Below are positions 1 to 5,798 of a stretch of DNA of 5,798 bases, piece by piece; position 1 is the stretch's first letter, and every line of letters starts with the position of its first letter. A program made the translations under genes and the position numbers. Source of the DNA: CAZTII01 sp964613305 (GTDB lineage: Bacteria; Bacillota_I; Bacilli_A; Erysipelotrichales; Erysipelotrichaceae); the NCBI GenBank assembly GCA_964613305.1, contig CAZTII010000086.1, forward strand, positions 1-5,798. Reading direction: 5' to 3'. The notes beneath the pieces were generated by a model. It was not told the origin of the DNA. It saw only the letters and a list, made by a program, of their open reading frames with translations, and did not search any database.

Positions 1-39
1 AAAATTTTTACTTATTTCTTCTAATCGTAGTTTTATCAT
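1..39 (-). CDS. Start of a gene running off the window (possible ABC transporter ATP-binding protein)
   Basis: Only the first 13 codons are visible, reading MIKLRLEEISKNF, and the frame is still open at base 1. The start is supported by a GGAGG Shine-Dalgarno core at 44-48, four bases upstream of the ATG at 37-39 (short spacing), and by a good promoter at 58-85. N-termini of the type MIKLxxISKxF are common in ABC transporter ATPases, where this strand precedes the Walker A loop, so that family is my guess. The Walker motifs would lie outside the window, and 13 residues cannot prove the assignment. A terminator and a separate promoter divide it from the PAS/GGDEF gene upstream, so it is probably an independent transcription unit. 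Confidence 0.5.
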   Translation of the reverse strand, partial: MIKLRLEEISKNF

Positions 40-43
40 ATGT

Positions 44-48
44 CCTCC
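44..48 (-). promoter_or_regulatory. Ribosome binding site of the gene starting at 39
   Basis: On the minus strand the sequence reads GGAGGACATATG. The GGAGG core lies only four bases from the ATG, which is closer than usual, but it is a strong core and fixes the start codon. Confidence 0.6.
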
Positions 49-57
49 AACTACTTT

Positions 58-85
58 ATTGTATCATGCATCTAATACAAAACAA
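58..85 (-). promoter_or_regulatory. Sigma-A-type promoter with extended -10
   Basis: On the minus strand a -35-like TTGTTT (85-80) is followed, after a 16-bp spacer, by TACAAT (63-58). The bases TGA directly before the -10 make it an extended -10 element. Transcription would start near 51, giving a very short leader before the ATG at 39. The -35 hexamer lies within the T-rich tail of the preceding terminator. The match is by eye. Confidence 0.5.
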
Positions 86-104
86 AGAGGACTATGTCCT
101 CTTT
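79..104 (-). terminator. Rho-independent terminator of the PAS/GGDEF gene
   Basis: Bases 84-92 and 96-104 form a perfect 9-bp inverted repeat (AAAGAGGAC / GTCCTCTTT) with a 3-base loop. On the minus strand the hairpin runs into a T-rich tail, TTTGTTTT, ending near 79. The stem overlaps the TAA stop codon (103-105), so the coding region ends inside the terminator. The plus strand is also T-rich beyond the stem (108-119), so weak bidirectional activity is possible, but no plus-strand gene leads into it. Confidence 0.8.
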
Positions 105-3100
105 ACTTATATTTTTTTATCACTGTAATTACATCATCCACTAATGTAGGATCATAAAATGTTCCTTTACCATTTTCTAAGACCTTAAATATTTCCTGAT
201 CATCGTTGTCATTAACACGAATAAAATCCATTTTCATTTCTAAATACGTGTTAATGATGGCGAGTAATCGTGATTTCAATGGAATTGATTTTTGTTTTAA
301 ACCAGTTGGTATTCCACTACCATCCCATTTTTCATTGATATGCAACATATTTTCTGCAATATCGCGATAATCATCCACCGCTTTAGCCAATTGATAACTT
401 ATCTCTGTATAGCGCTTTTGGTTATCCCATTCATCATCACTGTCTTTTTTATCAATTTGTAATACGACTTTACCAATATCTAAAAGTTCTAATGTTTTCT
501 TGCATTCTTCCAATTCTTTATTATTGAATGTTTCTGAAAAACCAGAACAAATCTTATCGATATACTCTCTCTTTACTTCTCGCAGTGGATCTTCATCAAC
601 AATATCCAACAATAAATTAATCGTATCAATGCGCATCTGTTTACCATTTTCAGCTTTATCACGATACATTTCTTCATCAGCACGACGTTTGATGTCTTCC
701 ATGTTTTCGTTCTCTTTCGTCTTTGTCGCAAACCCAACCGAAACAGATACCGTCGCAATTCCTATTGTTTGTGTTAAACTATTGTTTTTAATTTGCTCAC
801 AAACTCGTTTCGCAATCGTTTCGTTCGCTTTAGTCAATACAACAATAAACTCATCACCACCAATACGACCAATTAAATCAGTAGCACGACATGATTTCTT
901 AAGAACACTCGCAACTGCTTTTAACAACTCATCACCATGATTATGACCAAAACTATCGTTAATCATTTTTAATCCATTTACGTCCACATTAATGATTGAT
1001 AGTGGATAGTATTCTTCTTTATCCAATAATTCCAGACTCATATCAATGTATCGACGATTATATAAACCAGTTAAATAATCATGATAACTTAAATATTCAA
1101 TTTGTTTTTGTTTCTCATTTTTATCCGTATAATCTCTAAATACAATAACAACTCCTCGTACTTCACCATGTTCATTTTTAATTGGTGCCGCACTACTTTC
1201 AATCATGTATTGATTGCCATTGGCAGATAATAAGATTGGATGAGTAACAATTTCAACGACTGTTTCTTCTTTTAATACACGTTCTACAATGCTTTCTACC
1301 GGTTGGTTAGTTATTTCATCCACTACATTAAATACCGTTTCAAAACGATGTCCAACAGCTTCATGTTGTAAAATACCAATCAATCCTTCTGCTTTTTCAT
1401 TCATAATTTGAACAATTCCATGTTCGTCCGTTGAAATAACACCATCACCTACTGACATTAGTGTCGTTTGGAACCATTCTTTTTCTCGTTGTAATCGATC
1501 TTCTAATTCTTTTTGTTTGCTTAAGTCGATATCTAAACGATATAACTCTTGTTCTTTACTCGCCAATGTTAATAAGGTATAACTCGATAACACCGGAATA
1601 GTCGAACCATCTTTTTTCACAAGTTTTAGCTCAGCTGGTTCCATCTTTAATCCTTCAAACACCGCATTCATCTCAAAATCGATGATCGCTTTATCGCGAT
1701 TATTCGATAATTCACGAAGCATTTTTTGCCCTAACGCTTCTTCTTTATCATAGCCATATAAGTTCTCAGCTGCTTTATTCCAATAGATTGCTTGTCCTTG
1801 ATGGTTATATCCAGTTACCGCAACAAAAGGAACTTCAAAGAATAAACGACGGAAACGTTCTTCACTTTCTTGAATTTTCATTCTTGTTTCATTACGCAAT
1901 ATAGTGTTCAATAAATCATTACAATAACGAGTTAATAATACTCGCGCACCATCATTAAACTCCTCATTCTTGCTTACGTCAACTTTTCCGTATTGTTCAT
2001 TATTATGCTTTAAGCACAACACAATATGATTATTATTATCAACATCAATACATTGTCCATGACAATTGTATTTTCTAGTAATATCATCATTTCCTTTTGC
2101 TTTACTTAAACAAATAGCACCTTCTTTGTTTTTAAACGTAACTTTAATGTCATTACTTTCTAATACCGATTCTAACTTCACCATCGATTGACCTATTGTC
2201 TCTTCAATATTTTCACTCTGAACAAACCCAGCTGATATATCCATCATGATTTGTTGTTGCCAATTCGCTTTTTCAATACGACGTTGATACTTTTCGTTTT
2301 CAATTTCAGCGAAACGACGTTCAGTAACGTCATCTGCTGAACATACTACGTAATCAACACTTCCATCTTCTTTTAACTTCGGTGTTTGAGTTATTAAATA
2401 TAAACGTGGATTTCCATCTTTATTCTTAATCCATTGTTCAACAACTTGTGGTTTTCCACTAGAAAACACTAATTCATTCACTTCTCTCATCTCGTCAACC
2501 AAATCAGTAGAAAGAACTTCAATCATTGGTTTAAACGACATTTCCTCTTCCGTATAACCAAAAGATTTTGCGTATGCACGATTTACTGCACCATAGTGAG
2601 TAACATCTTTTAAATACCAAATATGCGTAGAAATATTATCCAACAAGATTTTCTTCGCAATCTCAGAATCATGCCATGCTTGAGCCATATTTACTTGATT
2701 AGTAACATCAATCTGCGTACCAAGCAAATTCGTTACTTCATTGTTTTTATCTTTTAATATCATCGCTCTAGAAACAAAACGACGATAAGAACCATCTTTA
2801 CAACGAATACGATGCAATATTTCTAAACGATCTTTTCCACCCTTTAAATACGTTTCAATAGTTTTTTCGGTGCGTTCAATTTCTTCAGGATGCCACAAAC
2901 TTTTCCAACCTTCATAACTTGGTTCAACATTTTCATACCCAAGCATTTTTTTCCAATACGACGAAAACTCAATCGCATTTGTCTTTAAGTTCCAATCCCA
3001 AATTCCAGCCACTGTCGCTTGTAACGCTAATTCTAAACGTAATTCGCTTTCTTGTAATTTTTCTTCCGCATGTCGAATCTCGGTAATATCATTCATAATA

Positions 3101-4485
3101 ATCGCAATGCAATTTTCATATGGACGATATATATGCATCATATATGTTCCCTGATACTCATCGATAGTCGCTTCAATCGTCACCGATTTACCAGAACGCA
3201 TCACTTCTTTATACACTTCTAATCGCTCATTAATTGCGGAAGGTACAATTTCCGATAAGTTCTTCGAAAAATATTCTGCTCTCTGACGTGATGTCAATCG
3301 ACAATAAGCATCATTAACACGAGTAAAACGCAAATCTATAATATGGTAATTATCATCAAAAACAGCTTCAAATAACGCTAATGGTTGTTGCATTTCATTC
3401 ACCAACATACGATAGCGTTCTTCACTGCCTTCAAGTTTTGTCATTACTTCTTTTAATTTTAAATCCTTTAATAACTGTTGAACAAATAAAGCAATCTGAT
3501 TAGCAAACAAACGACATATTTTTTCAAACTTAAACACTTCATAACTCGGTAAAATAGCTAAATAGTATCCTAATTGCACATCTTCGTGTTCAATCGCAAA
3601 CAACACAACCTGACCATCCATATTGTTTGCGACAAGGCGATTATTCAAAGTTTCATCATTAATTTCCAACATGTTTTTCAATGAGGAAAACATAACTTGT
3701 TCATCGGTAAAAAATTCAAAAATCGATTTATTATGAGTACGCAAACACCATGTTTCGATATCTTTAAACAATGAATTTCTAAATAAGGAGCCATTATTAG
3801 AAATAAAGGAACTATCTCCTAAACCACTTAAATACAATTGACCAAAGTTACCATGACACAATGTAAGAAAATCATCCGCAATCACACCATAATCAATCGA
3901 TGATGTTGCTTCATTAAAATATTTAGCTGTTTCTACTAATGTTGTTAAGCTTGCAACACTAATGTATTGATCAGTAATATCTTTTCCCGCAACAATTAAA
4001 AAATCATCGTAGTGATAAAAATGCCACTTAATCACACAATCAGAACCTTGATATTTAACGCGAACAATTAACTCTTCGCCTTCATTTCCTAAAGCCATGG
4101 ATTGAATATAGCTTGTTGTCTTCTCTTTATCCTTAGTGTGAACAAATTGACAAAAACAGGTTCCTAGTACTTCCTTCTCATTTAAACCAAGAATAGTATA
4201 AAAACTATCACTGGCCGATAAAACAGTTCCATCTATTGATAATTTCAATAAGAATTGACGACCAAATCCTAACATTAATTCTAATTGTCGTGCTTTTCTT
4301 AAAATATCACTTCGAAGTTGTTGAATTATTTTTTTATTTTTCGCATAATTCGATTCTAACTGCATGATATAACTTCCTAATTCATCGATTTCAACAATAG
4401 CCAATGTCCATTGTTCAACATCGTCATCCTTTTTATCCAACAACATCCTTAATTCAATAAAAGAGTACTTAGCTTCTTCACTCAT
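103..4485 (-). CDS. Multi-PAS/GAF GGDEF diguanylate cyclase with degenerate HD-GYP tail (downstream part of a split gene)
   Basis: This 1460-aa cytoplasmic signalling protein shows no membrane segment or signal peptide. Approximate layout: 1-35 end of a PAS fold begun in the upstream ORF; 40-70 helical linker; PAS 71-172; GAF-like 176-340; PAS 355-470; PAS 481-597 (PAS_3 type, WHPEE at 531); PAS 607-724; GAF-like 738-865 with several Cys and His; PAS 874-990; PAS 1003-1120; GGDEF 1130-1285; HD-GYP-like 1290-1460. The GGDEF domain should make c-di-GMP from two GTP. It has GGDEF at 1209-1213, metal and substrate residues D1168, N1176 and D1185, and an inhibitory RxxD site (R1200-D1203) exactly five residues ahead. 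The tail has LDIGK (1335-1339) in place of HDIGK and GSGIP in place of GTGYP, so phosphodiesterase activity is unlikely. The ATG at 4485 has no good ribosome binding site, and the reading frame continues upstream to the TAA at 4534, so this is probably not a natural N-terminus. Confidence 0.9.
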   Translation of the reverse strand: MSEEAKYSFIELRMLLDKKDDDVEQWTLAIVEIDELGSYIMQLESNYAKNKKIIQQLRSDILRKARQLELMLGFGRQFLLKLSIDGTVLSASDSFYTILGLNEKEVLGTCFCQFVHTKDKEKTTSYIQSMALGNEGEELIVRVKYQGSDCVIKWHFYHYDDFLIVAGKDITDQYISVASLTTLVETAKYFNEATSSIDYGVIADDFLTLCHGNFGQLYLSGLGDSSFISNNGSLFRNSLFKDIETWCLRTHNKSIFEFFTDEQVMFSSLKNMLEINDETLNNRLVANNMDGQVVLFAIEHEDVQLGYYLAILPSYEVFKFEKICRLFANQIALFVQQLLKDLKLKEVMTKLEGSEERYRMLVNEMQQPLALFEAVFDDNYHIIDLRFTRVNDAYCRLTSRQRAEYFSKNLSEIVPSAINERLEVYKEVMRSGKSVTIEATIDEYQGTYMMHIYRPYENCIAIIMNDITEIRHAEEKLQESELRLELALQATVAGIWDWNLKTNAIEFSSYWKKMLGYENVEPSYEGWKSLWHPEEIERTEKTIETYLKGGKDRLEILHRIRCKDGSYRRFVSRAMILKDKNNEVTNLLGTQIDVTNQVNMAQAWHDSEIAKKILLDNISTHIWYLKDVTHYGAVNRAYAKSFGYTEEEMSFKPMIEVLSTDLVDEMREVNELVFSSGKPQVVEQWIKNKDGNPRLYLITQTPKLKEDGSVDYVVCSADDVTERRFAEIENEKYQRRIEKANWQQQIMMDISAGFVQSENIEETIGQSMVKLESVLESNDIKVTFKNKEGAICLSKAKGNDDITRKYNCHGQCIDVDNNNHIVLCLKHNNEQYGKVDVSKNEEFNDGARVLLTRYCNDLLNTILRNETRMKIQESEERFRRLFFEVPFVAVTGYNHQGQAIYWNKAAENLYGYDKEEALGQKMLRELSNNRDKAIIDFEMNAVFEGLKMEPAELKLVKKDGSTIPVLSSYTLLTLASKEQELYRLDIDLSKQKELEDRLQREKEWFQTTLMSVGDGVISTDEHGIVQIMNEKAEGLIGILQHEAVGHRFETVFNVVDEITNQPVESIVERVLKEETVVEIVTHPILLSANGNQYMIESSAAPIKNEHGEVRGVVIVFRDYTDKNEKQKQIEYLSYHDYLTGLYNRRYIDMSLELLDKEEYYPLSIINVDVNGLKMINDSFGHNHGDELLKAVASVLKKSCRATDLIGRIGGDEFIVVLTKANETIAKRVCEQIKNNSLTQTIGIATVSVSVGFATKTKENENMEDIKRRADEEMYRDKAENGKQMRIDTINLLLDIVDEDPLREVKREYIDKICSGFSETFNNKELEECKKTLELLDIGKVVLQIDKKDSDDEWDNQKRYTEISYQLAKAVDDYRDIAENMLHINEKWDGSGIPTGLKQKSIPLKSRLLAIINTYLEMKMDFIRVNDNDDQEIFKVLENGKGTFYDPTLVDDVITVIKKYK

Positions 4486-4536
4486 TCGTGCTTTTACAAT
4501 CGCATGAACTGGTTTATTCCACGCCCTTGCTTCTTA
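4486..4536 (-). other. In-frame TAA and untranslated remnant joining the two PAS ORFs
   Basis: The upstream ORF stops at TAA (4536-4534). The next 16 codons in the same frame are open and translate as EARAWNKPVHAIVKAR, leading straight into the ATG at 4485. Joined across the stop, the text reads LPSDVEKVTSKM, stop, EARAWNKPV, then strands ending AIVEIDE. This matches the usual PAS pattern of HPxDxxxV, a helix, GKPV, paired strands and a closing D-I-[TD]-E. The stop therefore falls in a helix of the third PAS domain. A single substitution of AAA, CAA or GAA would create it. No Shine-Dalgarno core precedes 4485; only AAAAG is present. Confidence 0.8.
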
Positions 4537-5442
4537 CATTTTACTTGTCACTTTTTCAACATCACTCGGTAAAATGATATTTTGTAAACGCTGAAAAGCC
4601 ATGACATCCTTCATGGTTTCTGCTAGCTGTTTATCACTTAAAAAATTAAACGTTAAATTACGAGATGAGTCAATAGTGAATTGAAACACTCTCAAAGGAG
4701 CCGTAACCCGAATATAGCTGTAATTCTCCTCATCACCTCGAGTTTTTAAATCCGCTTTTTCAGCATAAACATCTAAAATTATTTTATTTAGTAATTCATT
4801 GTACGTTACCAAAATATCCGCATAAACAACATAACCATCAATTCCTTTAAAACGAACAAATTCGAATTTCTTGCTTTTGGTCTTTATTAATTCTCTAATT
4901 GTTTCTTCTTGACGAAGTTGGTCATCTTCAAAAACAATCGAACTAAATGGTTGATTAATCAACGAATCTAACTCATACCCTAAAATAATTGTTTCATCAC
5001 TAACACAACAAATTTTAAACGTCGTATCTAAAACAATGGCCCAATGATTCATTTCATCAACATTCTGGTTTTCGATGGATTCATCATGTTGAAACTGGTA
5101 TGGCTCCATGTACCATTGCATCATTTCAAGTTTATCATCTTGCCATTCAAAAGAAACCTTACAATCAACATGTATCGGTTTATTTGTGACATCCTTTAAA
5201 ACACATTTAAACGTAACATCCTTTACATCCGAAGAAATATCTTCCATCGCCATAAGAAAGGATTTTAATCCGGAATGGTGTAAAACAGAAAAGAAGGTAA
5301 TATCACTGTGCTCAGTTTCATTATATCCGAGTAGTTTATACCAACCTTTATTTGCGTATACTAACTTGCCATGACGATCAAACCATTGAACGAGTTCTTC
5401 CAGTTCATCAATCATCTTCTTAAAGTATGAGTTTAACTTCAT
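4534..5442 (-). CDS. PAS-domain protein, N-terminal part of the split multi-PAS diguanylate cyclase
   Basis: The 302-aa product begins at the ATG at 5442-5440, six bases after the Shine-Dalgarno GAGGTG. The in-frame GTG three codons earlier is itself part of that site and is not the start. It contains PAS 1 at about 9-116 (WFDRHGKLVYAN, then LLGY), PAS 2 at about 130-230 (ILGYELDSLINQPF) and the first half of PAS 3 from about 240, which breaks off at LPSDVEKVTSKM. There is no output domain, membrane segment or signal peptide, so alone it would be an orphan sensor fragment. The downstream ORF is in the same frame and supplies the second half of PAS 3, then more PAS domains and the GGDEF output. 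I read the pair as one gene of 1,779 codon positions (5442-103) with a nonsense codon at position 303. The two pieces could still be made separately. Confidence 0.85.
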   Translation of the reverse strand: MKLNSYFKKMIDELEELVQWFDRHGKLVYANKGWYKLLGYNETEHSDITFFSVLHHSGLKSFLMAMEDISSDVKDVTFKCVLKDVTNKPIHVDCKVSFEWQDDKLEMMQWYMEPYQFQHDESIENQNVDEMNHWAIVLDTTFKICCVSDETIILGYELDSLINQPFSSIVFEDDQLRQEETIRELIKTKSKKFEFVRFKGIDGYVVYADILVTYNELLNKIILDVYAEKADLKTRGDEENYSYIRVTAPLRVFQFTIDSSRNLTFNFLSDKQLAETMKDVMAFQRLQNIILPSDVEKVTSKM

Positions 5443-5448
5443 TATTAT

Positions 5449-5454
5449 CACCTC
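5449..5454 (-). promoter_or_regulatory. Ribosome binding site that fixes the start at 5442
   Basis: On the minus strand GAGGTG, within TGAGGTGAT, closely matches the anti-Shine-Dalgarno complement and sits six bases before the ATG at 5442. The GTG at 5451 lies within this site, which rules it out as a start codon. Confidence 0.8.
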
Positions 5455-5477
5455 ATTAAATTAACCAATGTAATATG

Positions 5478-5486
5478 ATTATAACA
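5478..5486 (-). promoter_or_regulatory. Extended -10 promoter of the PAS/GGDEF gene
   Basis: On the minus strand TGTTATAAT is a consensus TATAAT (5483-5478) with the TGn extension (5486-5484). At 17-bp spacing the -35 position (5506-5501) reads TATAAT, a poor -35, so the extended -10 probably carries recognition. Transcription would start near 5471, giving a leader of about 29 nt before the ATG. This implies the gene can be transcribed apart from the upstream kinase. Confidence 0.6.
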
Positions 5487-5496
5487 TGTCATGACA
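5487..5496 (+). promoter_or_regulatory. Perfect palindrome TGTCATGACA next to the -10, possible operator
   Basis: The ten bases are their own reverse complement and lie between the -35 and -10 positions of the promoter for the PAS/GGDEF gene, where a bound repressor would block RNA polymerase. Symmetry does not extend beyond the ten bases, and I do not recognise the site as belonging to a named regulator. Ten-base palindromes arise by chance fairly often over several kilobases, so only the position makes it notable. Confidence 0.3.
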
Positions 5497-5570
5497 AATA
5501 ATTATAGTGAATTTTTATGCAATAATTTAAACAAATAAAAACCGCGACAATTACTTTTTTTATAGTTCTA

Positions 5571-5798
5571 TTATCTACTAAATTTATCTAAATAAATCAT
5601 TGTTCTTGTACCAATTTCTTTTCTACTAATCACGTCAATACTGCCACCATGGATTTCAATAATCCATATCATAAACGCTAATCCCAATCCTGAACCACCT
5701 GTTTTTTCGTTCTTGATTCATCAGAGCGATAAAAAGGATCAAAGATGTATGGAATATTTTTAGGATCGATGCCAATACCATTATCTTGAATAATAAAA
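5571..5798 (-). pseudogene. Sensor histidine kinase, C-terminal ATPase part, frameshifted (5' end outside window)
   Basis: This is the end of a HATPase_c domain, which binds ATP for histidine autophosphorylation in two-component systems. The first frame gives IIQDNGIGIDPKNIPYIF and then DPFYRSDESRTKK, that is the G1 box DNGIGI and the F box. After the A6 run (plus-strand T6 at 5702-5707) this frame reads a few wrong residues and stops at TAG. The other frame resumes the homology exactly: TGGSGLGLAF (G2 box), WIIEIHGGSIDV, then GTRTMIYLDKFSR and TAA at 5573-5571. One missing A (or two extra) explains the break. Without the shift the ORF would lose its G2 box and be inactive. The dimerisation, His-box and sensor regions are outside the window. 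It could be a real pseudogene, a homopolymer sequencing error or, less likely, slippage-corrected. It lies 128 bp upstream of the PAS/GGDEF gene on the same strand; functional coupling is unproven. Confidence 0.85.

Noticed and set aside
573..758. Minus-strand ORF of 61 codons in another frame
   Set aside because: It is nested inside the well supported GGDEF gene, and its Lys/Arg-rich translation shows no recognisable fold.
500..940. Plus-strand ORF of 146 codons
   Set aside because: It lies antisense to the GGDEF and HD-GYP-like coding region, has a low-complexity Ser-rich translation and no domain. It is a shadow of the minus-strand gene.
1850..1880. Repeated DNA words around TTCTTCACT at about 1855 and 3415
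   Set aside because: They encode the common PAS-linker motif SEER[FY]R in two places (the SEERFRR and SEERYRM linkers), so this is duplicated protein domain structure and not a mobile or regulatory repeat.
5108..5374. Plus-strand ORF of 88 codons
   Set aside because: It is antisense to PAS 1 of the upstream ORF and shows neither a domain nor a ribosome binding site.
5443..5451. GTG at 5451 as start of the upstream PAS ORF
   Set aside because: The GTG is part of the Shine-Dalgarno GAGGTG. The ATG at 5442 has correct 6-base spacing.
5529..5570. Terminator after the histidine kinase
   Set aside because: There is a T-rich stretch (minus strand GCGGTTTTTATTTG), but the only stem I can draw pairs ATAAAAA with TTTTTAT around a 15-base loop. 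That is A/T-only and too weak to call.
5696..5712. Programmed -1 ribosomal frameshift in the kinase
   Set aside because: The phase is ACG AAA AAA C, so the base before the two Lys codons is G, not the A of the A-AAA-AAG type. I saw no stimulatory structure, and kinases of this family are not known to need one. An indel or error is simpler.

Overview
The window looks like low-GC Bacillota or Tenericutes-type DNA (about one third G+C by eye). Shine-Dalgarno sites are GAGGTG or GGAGG, promoters are sigma-A-like with extended -10 elements, and every visible stop is TAA. Roughly 1,760 sense codons contain no in-frame TGA although Trp is frequent, which argues against the TGA=Trp code of Mycoplasma and Spiroplasma. 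The protein style (tandem PAS domains, a GGDEF domain, a decayed HD-GYP-like tail) fits Erysipelotrichia, Acholeplasma or Haloplasma relatives. That placement is an inference; no marker gene is present.

Everything supported lies on the minus strand. Reading 5' to 3' on that strand: (1) 5798-5571 is the C-terminal ATPase part of a sensor histidine kinase, broken by a frameshift at an A6 run. (2) 5570-5443 is an intergenic region with an extended -10 promoter, a 10-bp perfect palindrome and a strong ribosome binding site. (3) 5442-4534 is an ORF of 302 aa holding two PAS domains and the first half of a third. (4) An in-frame TAA is followed by 48 nt of open, PAS-like coding sequence with no ribosome binding site. 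(5) 4485-103 is an ORF of 1460 aa with the rest of that PAS domain, six more PAS domains, two GAF-like domains, an intact GGDEF diguanylate cyclase domain and a degenerate HD-GYP-like tail. (6) A terminator hairpin overlaps the stop codon and abuts the promoter of the next gene. (7) The first 13 codons of that gene, perhaps an ABC ATPase, run off the window at base 1.

The main result is that the two large ORFs share one reading frame. They read as a single gene (5442-103, 1,779 codon positions before the final stop) cut by one TAA inside its third PAS domain. The intact product would be a soluble cytoplasmic sensor with about nine PAS and two GAF-like domains controlling c-di-GMP synthesis. 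The neighbouring kinase is also disrupted, so either signalling genes are decaying here or the assembly carries errors. No RNA gene, CRISPR array, insertion sequence or plus-strand gene was found.
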